In this document: positions 35,848-44,836 of the stretch, one piece after another | Layout: the number at the start of each line of letters is the position of its first letter | How positions within the stretch are numbered: the first letter of the stretch is position 1 | DNA from: an uncultured Bacteroidales bacterium | GTDB taxonomy: Bacteria; Bacteroidota; Bacteroidia; Bacteroidales; Bacteroidaceae | Direction: 5' to 3' | Assembly: GCA_902802265.1 (NCBI GenBank) | Contig: CADCLN010000012.1 | Coordinates: 1 to 63,617, forward strand | Length of the DNA: 63,617 nt | Program-made: the position numbers and the translations under genes | The notes under the pieces: model-generated | Database searches by the model: none | What the model saw: the letters and a program-made list of their open reading frames with translations, nothing else | Told to the model about the DNA's origin: nothing

Positions 35848-37527
35848 TTATTTAAGCAGTTCGTCGATTTTTACAGCGGTAAGGGGCACATTTTTCTCTC
35901 TGACAATGCCGTTCCTGTCAATTAGAATCGTGAACGGAATGGCGTTGAACTGGAATTTTTCCGTAAGCAGATTCCATTCATCGGACGAGAGGAAGATGTG
36001 CTCGCCCTGAATGTGGTTGCCGGAGAGGAACTTCTCACTGGGTTCGCGTGGTGAATCCTTCTCGTTGCAGATATAAAGAAAACGGACTGGAGCGTCTTTA
36101 TATTGTTCTACGAGTCTGCGCTGGTCCATCATCCCCCTGCGGCAAGGTCCACATCCGATGCCCCAGAAGTCCATGTAAATGACGTTGCCGGCATATCTTT
36201 CTTTCAGCGATTGGAAGAGAGAATCGCCTGGTGTGGAACTGGATGTATCCATGCGGGGCAGCCCTCCTTCGCGCCCGAGGGCAAAGCGGCGGTAAGCGTC
36301 CACGGCATGGTGGCAAATGGCGCGGTCCGTAAACTGCGGCATGGCTCCAGCCAGTTCTTCAGCCTTGCGCGTGAGGAACCAGCCTGCGGAGCCCTCATAG
36401 TCAAAGTCAAGAACACGGTGAAGCAAGCAGAGTTGCATCATGAAACCAGTCTTGCTCAGCCCGAAACGCGACCGGATGCTGTCGCTGCACATGGCATAAT
36501 AATCTGCCACAGAAACCAAGTGCCCCTTGTCGTAGTCGAGCAACTCATGGTGAAGCGCAGGGTCGTAGTCGTGCGGCAGGATAAAGTTCTGCTTGTAACC
36601 CGCGAGCTCGTCGGAATCTGTCGATTTGCTGAATCGCTCCATGTCGTTAGCCAGAAACAAGTAGGCATTGAGGACATAAAACTCCATATTGTTGATGACA
36701 CCGCCGCCGTCAGCAGCAAAAACCATCAACGGATTGTCCATCAGATAGGATTGTCTTCCCGAAAGGAAATCGAAGAAGGAACTGGCGGAAATCGTCAAGG
36801 CAGGATTGGCTTTGCCGTCCTCGCTCCTTGTTCTCCACATCCATTGATGCACAGCCACAAGCATTCCCTTCAGCGGCATAGCCAGCAGACTGGTCTTCAG
36901 CACATCCCTTGCATAGTTTGAGAGGCCGTTCAGCAGGGCGATGGTGTCAGCATCGACAGCACTGGCTATCTGGTCGAGTTCCCTGACCTTTCGGTTTTTC
37001 CACTCCAACATGAATGGGCGGTCCAGCCCCTCCCAGGGTGTGCGTGTCTCTTTCGAGGCAAACGCCTTCTCCAGTCGTGGCCAAACGCTGTTCACTTCAC
37101 CCGTAGCTCCGCTGCCCGAAATTTTCGCTTCACCCCCTGCGCCGTCCACCAACACCTCCAACGTGTCGCCCACAGCGATAAAGGCAGGCGGAATGTCTGC
37201 ACCATCGAAATAGACCCATCCAGAATGGGGCAGACTCATTCGTTCAAGAAAAGACCCATCCGAATCCACATGAATCGTCCTGACAAAATCCTGATTGGAG
37301 AACTGGTCCGTTCCGGTCACGTTAAAAGTGGAGAAATCCTGTTGCGTCCTATTGACAAACCGCCCTCTGACCACCGCCATTCCTGCATGGAAGTGGTATT
37401 CATCTATCGTTCCCGAGGGGTAGCCCCTGAGCTTGGCATTTTGGCTTCGGCCCTCTTGGGCTATGCTGCAAGCAAGGGGTAACACGGTAATCAGTGCGGT
37501 AATGATTTTTTTCTTGTTCATATTCAT
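35848..37527 (-). CDS. TlpA-family thiol-disulfide oxidoreductase
   Basis: The start is taken as the ATG at 37527 (MNMNKKKIITALITVLPLACSIAQ); a second ATG at 37521 is equally possible. The 559-residue product has a beta-sandwich N-terminal domain, a long helical middle and a C-terminal thioredoxin domain with active site WGIGCGPCRRG (about residue 459) and the cis-Pro segment FNAIPFTILID. These envelope proteins reduce or isomerise disulfides; their targets are unknown. It is one of five TlpA-like genes in a row. Confidence 0.85.
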   Translation of the reverse strand: MNMNKKKIITALITVLPLACSIAQEGRSQNAKLRGYPSGTIDEYHFHAGMAVVRGRFVNRTQQDFSTFNVTGTDQFSNQDFVRTIHVDSDGSFLERMSLPHSGWVYFDGADIPPAFIAVGDTLEVLVDGAGGEAKISGSGATGEVNSVWPRLEKAFASKETRTPWEGLDRPFMLEWKNRKVRELDQIASAVDADTIALLNGLSNYARDVLKTSLLAMPLKGMLVAVHQWMWRTRSEDGKANPALTISASSFFDFLSGRQSYLMDNPLMVFAADGGGVINNMEFYVLNAYLFLANDMERFSKSTDSDELAGYKQNFILPHDYDPALHHELLDYDKGHLVSVADYYAMCSDSIRSRFGLSKTGFMMQLCLLHRVLDFDYEGSAGWFLTRKAEELAGAMPQFTDRAICHHAVDAYRRFALGREGGLPRMDTSSSTPGDSLFQSLKERYAGNVIYMDFWGIGCGPCRRGMMDQRRLVEQYKDAPVRFLYICNEKDSPREPSEKFLSGNHIQGEHIFLSSDEWNLLTEKFQFNAIPFTILIDRNGIVREKNVPLTAVKIDELLK

Positions 37528-37541
37528 CTTTCTGTTTATTG

Positions 37542-39206
37542 TCACCTGAATATTTCTTCGAGTTTCTTATCTATTTCCTCACCACGCAGACCACGGGCCA
37601 TGACATTTCCGTCGGGGTCGAACAGAAGTACGTAGGGAATGGCATTGAAATGGTAGGCTTCTGCGGCGATGTTCTGAGCATTGATGATTTGCGGATATGG
37701 GATAGCATGATCCCTGATGGCTGCTTCCGTATGAGCTGGCTTGTCGGAAACGGCGACACCGAGAACTTGTAAGCCTCGGCTGCGGTATTTGTTGTAGGCT
37801 GCGACAAGACGAGGTATTTCGGCTAAACAAGGAGCACACCAGGAGGCCCAGAAGTCAACGAGGACATACTGGCCGCGCCCTACATAGTCGGAAAGGCGTG
37901 TGGTCTCGCCATGATAATGAGCAGAGAAATCTGTAAAGGGCTTTGACGGGTCATTAGCTTCGACGCGGTTCTGTTCTGCCTCTGACTTCCAATCCGTCGG
38001 AGCCTGTTCTGGCAAGTCAAGCGCCTTCCGAATAAGCGGTTCCAGTTCGTCTGTCTCGGTGGATGTGGAGAGGATGGTACCGTCACGGTCGATCAGGTAC
38101 ATGCCGCCGCCAGAGAAACCAAGCCCGTTCTTTTGCCATACTTTCAGTTCATCCTGCAGGTCAATGAGGTTCTGCCACGGATAGCCGTCCGTCTCGGCTG
38201 CACGGGTCATGCGACTCACCTCTTCCTCATGGGCTATGCCCACAACTGTGAAGCCTTGTTCCTTGTATTTCTCGTAGAGTGGGATAAGGTCTTTGCTATG
38301 CTGGCGGCAGGGTCCACACCACGAAGCCCAAAAGTCAATGACAGCCACCTTGCCACGATAGAACGACGACACCTTTACACGATTTCCCTGCACCGTCAGC
38401 GCCTCGAAGTCGATGTAGGGCTTGCCTGGCTGCAAGTGCCATGCCGCTTCGAGTGTCCGAATGGTGCTGTGGACAGGATTCTCCGGATGGAAATCTTCGT
38501 AGGCTGCATGATAGACATTCATCATTTTAGCCTTCATTTCATCGTAGCGGACACTTCTGTATTGCATCCGTTCAGCTATGTCGTAGAGGGCATATTGCAT
38601 GGGGTGAGTAGCATAGTAGTCGTACTCCCATGCCCGATATTCATCGTACAAGGTCTCATATTCATCCATGAATTGCTGATACCGTTTCATCAGCAGCGTG
38701 TCCTCTTGAGGGTTCTTCCCTGCCTGCTGCAACTGCTCCACGCGTGGACGAATCTCCTTTTCTGCCCGTTTCTCTATTTCGTTCAACCTTGAAACATAGC
38801 GTCGTTCTGCCTCGGCATCCATCCTGATTTTCAGCATTTGCTCGGGGCCACCGCTGACAACCTTCCATGTGTTATCGTCAAAACGCAACGTAACGGTTGC
38901 GCTATTCTCGACGAGGAAGTTTTCGTTACGCCAAGAACCGTGTTCCCATTGCTCGTGCAAGAACACATTATAAAGTTCCGTCTTGCCGGTTTCTACATCA
39001 CAGGTAAAATGTCCCTGTGCGTCAGCCTTCGTTATTATGTAGTTGTCGGATACCCGAATATCTACATCGGTAGGGCATAATACGATTGTTCTTCCCTGCG
39101 TCGTATCGCGCAGTTCGCCCTCAATGTGGCACTTCACCCCAGCTCCTGCTGCCACCGTAACAAAGAGGGTCAGGAGGGTGACGATGGTTTGCTTGTACAG
39201 TTTCAT
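37542..39206 (-). CDS. TlpA-family protein with two thioredoxin domains
   Basis: The 554-residue product has a signal peptide (MKLYKQTIVTLLTLFVTVAAGAG), an N-terminal beta-sandwich (about 25-110), a helical linker rich in Glu and Tyr (about 120-220), and two consecutive thioredoxin domains. The first active site is WASWCGPCRQH (about residue 295) and the second WASWCAPCLAE (about 456). Both have a full CxxC pair and a matching cis-Pro region. A tandem arrangement could let one domain hand electrons to the other. The next gene starts 14 bp downstream. Confidence 0.87.
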   Translation of the reverse strand: MKLYKQTIVTLLTLFVTVAAGAGVKCHIEGELRDTTQGRTIVLCPTDVDIRVSDNYIITKADAQGHFTCDVETGKTELYNVFLHEQWEHGSWRNENFLVENSATVTLRFDDNTWKVVSGGPEQMLKIRMDAEAERRYVSRLNEIEKRAEKEIRPRVEQLQQAGKNPQEDTLLMKRYQQFMDEYETLYDEYRAWEYDYYATHPMQYALYDIAERMQYRSVRYDEMKAKMMNVYHAAYEDFHPENPVHSTIRTLEAAWHLQPGKPYIDFEALTVQGNRVKVSSFYRGKVAVIDFWASWCGPCRQHSKDLIPLYEKYKEQGFTVVGIAHEEEVSRMTRAAETDGYPWQNLIDLQDELKVWQKNGLGFSGGGMYLIDRDGTILSTSTETDELEPLIRKALDLPEQAPTDWKSEAEQNRVEANDPSKPFTDFSAHYHGETTRLSDYVGRGQYVLVDFWASWCAPCLAEIPRLVAAYNKYRSRGLQVLGVAVSDKPAHTEAAIRDHAIPYPQIINAQNIAAEAYHFNAIPYVLLFDPDGNVMARGLRGEEIDKKLEEIFR

Positions 39207-39221
39207 CTTTACGGTTTTCGT

Positions 39222-40688
39222 TTATTGTAATACTTGATTGATTTCCTTCATCATGCTGTCGAGATTGCTATAGCCGACGAAAGCGTGGTGGATGGTTCCG
39301 TCGGCATTGATGATCACCCAGAGGGGGATGCCGTTGGTGTCGCAGGGAATTTGACGATGCAATGCCTGAAGCTGCTGCCCCGTCAAGCGGAAATGGTCGC
39401 CGATGTAGTTGGGGACCAGCCGCTGCCACGTGGCGAGGTCGGAACGGTCACTGGCAACGCTGACGAAATGGATGCGGTCCGCCAATTCCCTTTTCTTTTC
39501 ATGCATCTCCTTGAAAGCCACTCGGCAGGGTCCGCAAGTCGTTTCCCACAGGTCGAGAAGAACGGGGCGACCGCGATAGGGTTTTAGCAGAAGGGAAAGG
39601 ATGTCGTCTGTACTTGCAGCTTCATCGGGCAAAGAACAGATGCGAGACATTTCCTGTTCGCTGACAAACGATAATTCCTGTTCCAGACGGTCGTTATGAG
39701 CCAACACTTCTGCAGACAATTCGGACATAAGTGTCTGCAGGCTATCTTTTTGCGCCTCGGACAGCAATGTCTTTTCTTTCTCAATCTGAGCCAAATATTT
39801 CGATGCGTACCAGCATTTCCAATAGCTGTCGGGCAATTTCACAGGACGGCTGACGTAGTGTGCGATAAACATATCGGCATCGCCCCACATCACGTAGCTG
39901 AGCAAGGGATTCGCCCATGGGTCGCCCTGCATATGGCGGTCGCAGCGACTGCGAAGGCGTGCTTCGAAAGCATCATACGCCGCTTCGTCGTCAGGGATTC
40001 CTGCATACTGAATGGACTGGCCACAGAAAGGAATCATGCTGCCATACATATACAGGTTTACGGCTTTGGCAAATTCGCGGTAGGCTGTGCCGATATGTTC
40101 CTCGGCATCTATCATCTTGTCTATCCGATGGCGTGTTGTGTCCAGATAGTCGAAGTAGCCCTGCTCGCTCTTTTCGGGCAGTTCGTTCAGCAGCTGCCCC
40201 GTGTTTCGTTTGTCCTCCATTTCGTCATAAATGCCTATAGGGTCGATGCCCGCTTCTGTGGCATAGACGAGGTCGTGATTGAAACGGGCAAGTTCTCCGC
40301 CGAATGTCAGGGCTTCTGCCCATCCTTCCAGCTGCAACTGCTGCAGGTTGAGCGTAAACGAGACTTTCTTTCCTGGCACGACAAACAGGCTGAACTGCTG
40401 CCCACCGAAGCGCACCGTGCACGAGTTCGTCATGTTCACGGGGATGCTTGTCTCGAACTGTCCGTTGCTGTCGAGCGTCACTTCTTCCCGCCACAGTCCG
40501 TCGAGGGGCATTCCCGAACAGTATCGTTTCATGCTACGCAGGTGCAGGGTGCTGGGTTTCTCTGCCCCAATAATGTGCCCGCTCAGGACAGCGGGTTTGC
40601 TGTCGTAACGGATTTCCGGCAAATGCCTTTGTGCCTGAACGGTCATGGTAACAACCGCCAGCAGGAGGAAAATGATGGTTTGTTTCAT
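39222..40688 (-). CDS. TlpA-family thiol-disulfide oxidoreductase
   Basis: The 488-residue product has a signal peptide (MKQTIIFLLLAVVTMTVQAQ), an N-terminal domain of the type seen in the other members, a helical middle, and a C-terminal thioredoxin domain with LDLWETTCGPCRVAF (about residue 384) and the cis-Pro loop CDTNGIPLWVIINADG. It follows the M60 peptidase gene by 12 bp and precedes the double-thioredoxin gene by 15 bp. Confidence 0.87.
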   Translation of the reverse strand: MKQTIIFLLLAVVTMTVQAQRHLPEIRYDSKPAVLSGHIIGAEKPSTLHLRSMKRYCSGMPLDGLWREEVTLDSNGQFETSIPVNMTNSCTVRFGGQQFSLFVVPGKKVSFTLNLQQLQLEGWAEALTFGGELARFNHDLVYATEAGIDPIGIYDEMEDKRNTGQLLNELPEKSEQGYFDYLDTTRHRIDKMIDAEEHIGTAYREFAKAVNLYMYGSMIPFCGQSIQYAGIPDDEAAYDAFEARLRSRCDRHMQGDPWANPLLSYVMWGDADMFIAHYVSRPVKLPDSYWKCWYASKYLAQIEKEKTLLSEAQKDSLQTLMSELSAEVLAHNDRLEQELSFVSEQEMSRICSLPDEAASTDDILSLLLKPYRGRPVLLDLWETTCGPCRVAFKEMHEKKRELADRIHFVSVASDRSDLATWQRLVPNYIGDHFRLTGQQLQALHRQIPCDTNGIPLWVIINADGTIHHAFVGYSNLDSMMKEINQVLQ

Positions 40689-40700
40689 ATATCTTTATTA

Positions 40701-42818
40701 TTAGTTCTCAAAAGGTAGATGCGGATACACTGCGTCGGGGGTTCGGGCGATGCGCTCTACCATGCCATCGGGCATGGCCCGAAGTTCTCCCCAGCGTACA
40801 AGCGTATTCATTTCCTCCAGGAAGGCATCGTGCCCTGACTGTGTCAGACGATAGGTATATTTGCCGTAGTCGTCAATCTCAAATTCCTTCACTCGCAAAA
40901 AGCCGAAACGCTCGAAGTAGGGCGTCAGGTTGTAGCCAGAAAGCAAGGAAGCAGTACGGATGAAGTTGAAGATGTATGGAATGACATTCGTCGAGTCGGG
41001 CGTCACATCGGAATGGCGTAACTTTTCGTAGAGATCGGGCAGGAAATCGGGCTTTCCCCCTTCACCCGTGAAATAGCCCACAAGCTTCACAAAGGGGCAA
41101 AGACGTTCAAAGGGGTCGGGCGACTCCCAAATACAGTCGTCTGTCGTTTCCTCTATATAATGTTTCACACCTTTTTCCAGTCCTTCGCGTTTGCCTGGAT
41201 GCAACTGTTCGTAGCGATAGCCCAAGTGCATCAACACATAATAGGCCGCCAAATTGTTAGTCACTTCATTCGTTCCACCCCAACAGAAGTAGGGCTGCAG
41301 CTGATGTTGGTGTCCCCATTCGTGACTCAATCCCCAGACACTTTCGGAGTTGTCGTAGAGCAACTGACGACAATTAAGCAATGAGCATTCATTATCCACA
41401 TGCGAACTGATGCCGAGCCCTCCCTGGAAGGCTGCACCATAGGTAAAATTCACGTATAGCAGGGTACGGTTCTTGGGAGTTCGTCCATACTTCTCAAAGC
41501 CTACAACACGCTGTTCCCATGTCACAATCGTGTCGAGGATGTTCATGTACTGGCGATAACCAGGTGACTTGCCGTCGGCGGCTTTGCAGAACTCATGCAT
41601 ACCAGCCGAAGTCCACACGGCATGCACTTTACGGCTGACCACGTCGATGAAACGCGACGGTGCCGCTGCCGTCATCTGATGCATCTGCTCATTCGTCTTG
41701 TCGGGTGACAAAAAACCATTGACCGTGCCGCCGACGAAATGCACACGAATAGGCGGCATGGACGCAGCACTACTTCTGATTTCTTTCGTCAAATCTGCCC
41801 CTCCAGAGAAATAAGCAATATATGCCAACCCGTTCCAACGGCTGCTGTGTTCGATGATGTTGACGCCGTTCTTTAGTGGATAGGTTTTAATTTCCGGATT
41901 GCCACCATCGAAGTTGCGTCCAGTCAGTCCCGTGTACCACGCTACCACCTTCAGACTGGCACTCTGTCCGTCGGGCAGGCCACTTACCATCACCAAGTGC
42001 CGCCCTGGTTCCATCATGATGCCCGTCACACCTTGAAGCTGGTCGTAGCACTTGCCTGGCGTCTTCCACCCGTCTGCCAGCCACTGAGGCGAGTCGTAGC
42101 AGTCGTAGGAAGCCACACGGTAATCCGTGGAATAGGAACCATCCAGCAGTCCGCTCCCTAACTGCTGTAGCAGGGGCTGTTGCACCTGTTCAATGTCGGA
42201 CTGCATCGTGCCAGGCTTTAATGTCGTCAGCAAATCATCGGCAAAAATCTCCGTGCCAGACAACTCTTTTATCTCTGTCGAAAACACCACCTCCGCACAA
42301 GAAGCCAAATCTCCATAACCGCTGAGGATGCGTACTTTGATGCTCACAGGCCGCAATAGTCCACCTGCAAAGACAATGCGCTTCGTCTCGGCATCCACAG
42401 ACCATGCGCAATGCTGATACAGGCGGTAGTCGCTGTCGGCAGCTGTCTTTACGTAAATCTCAGCTTCGCTCACCGTACCGTTAATGCCTCCATCCTGACG
42501 GGGCACATAGTCCAAAAAGTCTATCCGCTCCACGCCCGCAAAATCGTAGATGAGTTCGGCGGGGGTCTCGGGTGTCACCTTGACGTGCTCGGGATAATAG
42601 GCGGAATGGTAGTTTGTAGAATAGTCTCCGTCAACGGTGAAGTCCACGGAGTGCTGCACAGAGCCGTCGGCCTGATGGTTATTGTCCGAACACTTCGCAG
42701 GCATGATGCGTAAGGATGGCAGGCTTTCTTTGCGTGCCAGCCATGATGATTCTTGCGCCGTGACGATGAGGGTATGTCCGACGATCAGGATAAGGGTAAA
42801 AATCGTTTGCTTGCTCAC
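40701..42818 (-). CDS. M60-family metallopeptidase with F5/8-like N-terminal domain
   Basis: The 705-residue product begins with a signal peptide (MSKQTIFTLILIVGHTLIVTAQ). Residues about 35-170 resemble an F5/8 (discoidin) carbohydrate-binding domain. The catalytic part carries HEWGHQHQ near residue 496, then TNEVTNN; the HExxH and downstream Glu fit M60 (enhancin/mucinase-type) peptidases, which cut glycoproteins such as mucins. No T9SS tail is visible. Its place among TlpA genes is unusual and is the main reason to suspect a joint function. Confidence 0.85.
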   Translation of the reverse strand: MSKQTIFTLILIVGHTLIVTAQESSWLARKESLPSLRIMPAKCSDNNHQADGSVQHSVDFTVDGDYSTNYHSAYYPEHVKVTPETPAELIYDFAGVERIDFLDYVPRQDGGINGTVSEAEIYVKTAADSDYRLYQHCAWSVDAETKRIVFAGGLLRPVSIKVRILSGYGDLASCAEVVFSTEIKELSGTEIFADDLLTTLKPGTMQSDIEQVQQPLLQQLGSGLLDGSYSTDYRVASYDCYDSPQWLADGWKTPGKCYDQLQGVTGIMMEPGRHLVMVSGLPDGQSASLKVVAWYTGLTGRNFDGGNPEIKTYPLKNGVNIIEHSSRWNGLAYIAYFSGGADLTKEIRSSAASMPPIRVHFVGGTVNGFLSPDKTNEQMHQMTAAAPSRFIDVVSRKVHAVWTSAGMHEFCKAADGKSPGYRQYMNILDTIVTWEQRVVGFEKYGRTPKNRTLLYVNFTYGAAFQGGLGISSHVDNECSLLNCRQLLYDNSESVWGLSHEWGHQHQLQPYFCWGGTNEVTNNLAAYYVLMHLGYRYEQLHPGKREGLEKGVKHYIEETTDDCIWESPDPFERLCPFVKLVGYFTGEGGKPDFLPDLYEKLRHSDVTPDSTNVIPYIFNFIRTASLLSGYNLTPYFERFGFLRVKEFEIDDYGKYTYRLTQSGHDAFLEEMNTLVRWGELRAMPDGMVERIARTPDAVYPHLPFEN

Positions 42819-42835
42819 GTCCTATACGATTTCCG

Positions 42836-44692
42836 TTATTTCATCGCTTTCTCCAATTCTCTCTTGACTTCGCCGACATTGGGGTAGCCGATGTGCTTGT
42901 AAGTCTGCTGCCCCTGCGTGTCATAGATAGCGTAGGTGGGAATGCCGTTAGATTCGTAGTGAGAAAGAATCCAATTGTACTGATCTTTGGTCAGGTAGTA
43001 GTGGTCGCCTGAGATGTCGCCAATCATGCTCTGCCATGTGCTGAGGGGAGAAGTGGGCGATGTGATGTAAACGAACTGCACGTTCTCGCCTCTGAGTTCC
43101 TCTTTCAGCGGATCCATGGCTTTGTGACCGGCACGGCAGGGTCCACACCAAGTTGCCCAAATGTCGATGAGCACCGCCTTGCCCTTGTAACGGTTGAGAA
43201 TAGTCGTGAGAATCTGGTCGGCTGGCACCTCATCGAATTTCTGGTAAAAGACAGTCTCCTGCGAAGCCAACTCCTGTGCAATGCGCTGCTGCTTGGTGAG
43301 ATAATTCTGTATCACAGCTTTGCAATCAGCGTGCGTCAGGGTTGCAAGGCGTGTTTCGTCCATTGTTCCGTCATAATTCTCGAGCAATCGCCGTACCTGC
43401 TGCAAATCGTTGTTGTAGGGGTTTGCCGTTGCGGCATCCTTGTCTATGAGGTTTGGGGGGCATAGCCAAAAGGCTTTGCCGCAGGGAGCCTGTGGTGTGT
43501 TCAGGTACTCGGGGCGGTAGTTCTGCTGTTCCCCTGTAAGGTTCAGCAGTTTTTCGTTCCTTTGATGCGTTTCCTCATATTGTTCCCATTTAATGATGCC
43601 ATGATGCAGCTGATAGGCTGTGTACATTGAAGCAAACCCGCGTGTCCATTCTACAAACTCCTCTTCTGCATCCATGCAAAGCAAGTCCTTCGCTGCCGTC
43701 GTGTATTTGCTGGACTTACATTCCTTCACCCTTTGCTGGTAGCGGTCAGTAAAGTATTTCAAACGCTGCTGGGCAGTCTCGCATTTGTTCACCGCATCGT
43801 AGATTTCCTGCTCGCTATCCACAGACAGATGCTTGTAATACTCCTGCACCAGGTCCATATTGGTTTTAGCCAAGTAACCCTTGAAGGCAAGGAAGGGCTT
43901 GTGGTCATTCGTTACCTTCATCAGAATGGAGGTTTCCTGCCCTGGGGCAAGGACACAGTCACAGAAAGCCATGCCCTCCACGCCAATCTTCACAGTACGG
44001 GGCAACCACACCGGCACTTGGGCCGTGACCGTTCCGTCATCGGCAAACGCAATCTCTTTGTCGAAGCGTTCCGTCTCGCCCAACGGGTAGAAATTTCCTA
44101 TCGACAGGCTGAACTTCATCTCTGGCTTATAGCCCAGCAGCGTCACCTTCACCGTGGCTATGCCTTCGTTGATTTTTGCGGCGGGTAGCACTTCGTCTTT
44201 GGCATACTGCACATGTTTCCAGTCGTCGGGCAGAACGAACTCTTGCTTCACTTTGCTGTCGCAGATGTTCCAGAAGCGGAAGGCTCCGTCGTCGTAACCT
44301 TCCAAGAAGTCCACCACTTTTGTGGTAAGCGGCAGCGGCTGGAAATGGAGGGCTATGTCGGCCTCGCCACTTTCCGGCATCCAGAAGAGCGAGTCGAGCA
44401 GCAGGTCGGTTTCTTTCTCGTTGGTTTTGCGTCCATGTGTAATGGCGTATTGCTTGTCGTCGTCAGTGCGGAGAATGGATTCTTTGGCAAAGCGAATCCA
44501 GTAGTGCGGCACATATACGGCGTGTATGTGCAGCACGGTTTCTTCCTCGGTCAGTTCCACCTTGGTGATTTTAAAATTAGCACTGGATGCTCCCATCAGA
44601 GCCGTCGGGTTTTCCCACACGACTGTTTTCTTTCCTGCCCAGCCCAGTGTGCATAGCAAGGCAAGGAGGGATGTAATGATTGTTCGTTTCAT
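42836..44692 (-). CDS. TlpA-family thiol-disulfide oxidoreductase
   Basis: The 618-residue product has a signal peptide (MKRTIITSLLALLCTLGWAG), a large N-terminal beta-rich domain, a helical middle with several cysteines, and a C-terminal thioredoxin domain with LIDIWATWCGPCRAGH (about residue 515) and the cis-Pro loop ESNGIPTYAIYDTQG. Its own promoter-like box lies about 95 bp upstream at 44787-44794, with a GC-rich palindrome in the leader. The M60 gene follows 17 bp downstream. Confidence 0.88.
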   Translation of the reverse strand: MKRTIITSLLALLCTLGWAGKKTVVWENPTALMGASSANFKITKVELTEEETVLHIHAVYVPHYWIRFAKESILRTDDDKQYAITHGRKTNEKETDLLLDSLFWMPESGEADIALHFQPLPLTTKVVDFLEGYDDGAFRFWNICDSKVKQEFVLPDDWKHVQYAKDEVLPAAKINEGIATVKVTLLGYKPEMKFSLSIGNFYPLGETERFDKEIAFADDGTVTAQVPVWLPRTVKIGVEGMAFCDCVLAPGQETSILMKVTNDHKPFLAFKGYLAKTNMDLVQEYYKHLSVDSEQEIYDAVNKCETAQQRLKYFTDRYQQRVKECKSSKYTTAAKDLLCMDAEEEFVEWTRGFASMYTAYQLHHGIIKWEQYEETHQRNEKLLNLTGEQQNYRPEYLNTPQAPCGKAFWLCPPNLIDKDAATANPYNNDLQQVRRLLENYDGTMDETRLATLTHADCKAVIQNYLTKQQRIAQELASQETVFYQKFDEVPADQILTTILNRYKGKAVLIDIWATWCGPCRAGHKAMDPLKEELRGENVQFVYITSPTSPLSTWQSMIGDISGDHYYLTKDQYNWILSHYESNGIPTYAIYDTQGQQTYKHIGYPNVGEVKRELEKAMK

Positions 44693-44730
44693 AGAAAATG
44701 ATGAATGAAAAATGAAGTATTTTTTACTTA

Positions 44731-44763
44731 TCCCCCTAAAGGGGGTCTTAGAGAGGGGTCTTA
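44731..44763. repeat. GC-rich palindromic repeat, copy 1
   Basis: TCCCCCTAAAGGGGGTCTTA followed by GAGAGGGGTCTTA. A related copy in the opposite orientation lies at 55466-55498, and shorter relatives occur in the lipoprotein gene (46963-46995) and in priA (24455-24500). Here the repeat lies in the leader of the TlpA-family gene. Confidence 0.75.
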
Positions 44764-44786
44764 CTTTTATATTTATATACGCACAG

Positions 44787-44794
44787 CAAAGATA
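44787..44794 (-). promoter_or_regulatory. -7 box of the 618-residue TlpA-family gene
   Basis: TATCTTTG on the minus strand, about 95 bp upstream of the start at 44692. No clear -33 element is seen. Confidence 0.55.
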
Positions 44795-44836
44795 AAAGTC
44801 GAAAGCTGCGGCGTTAAATCTTCTTAAAGCGGCAGG

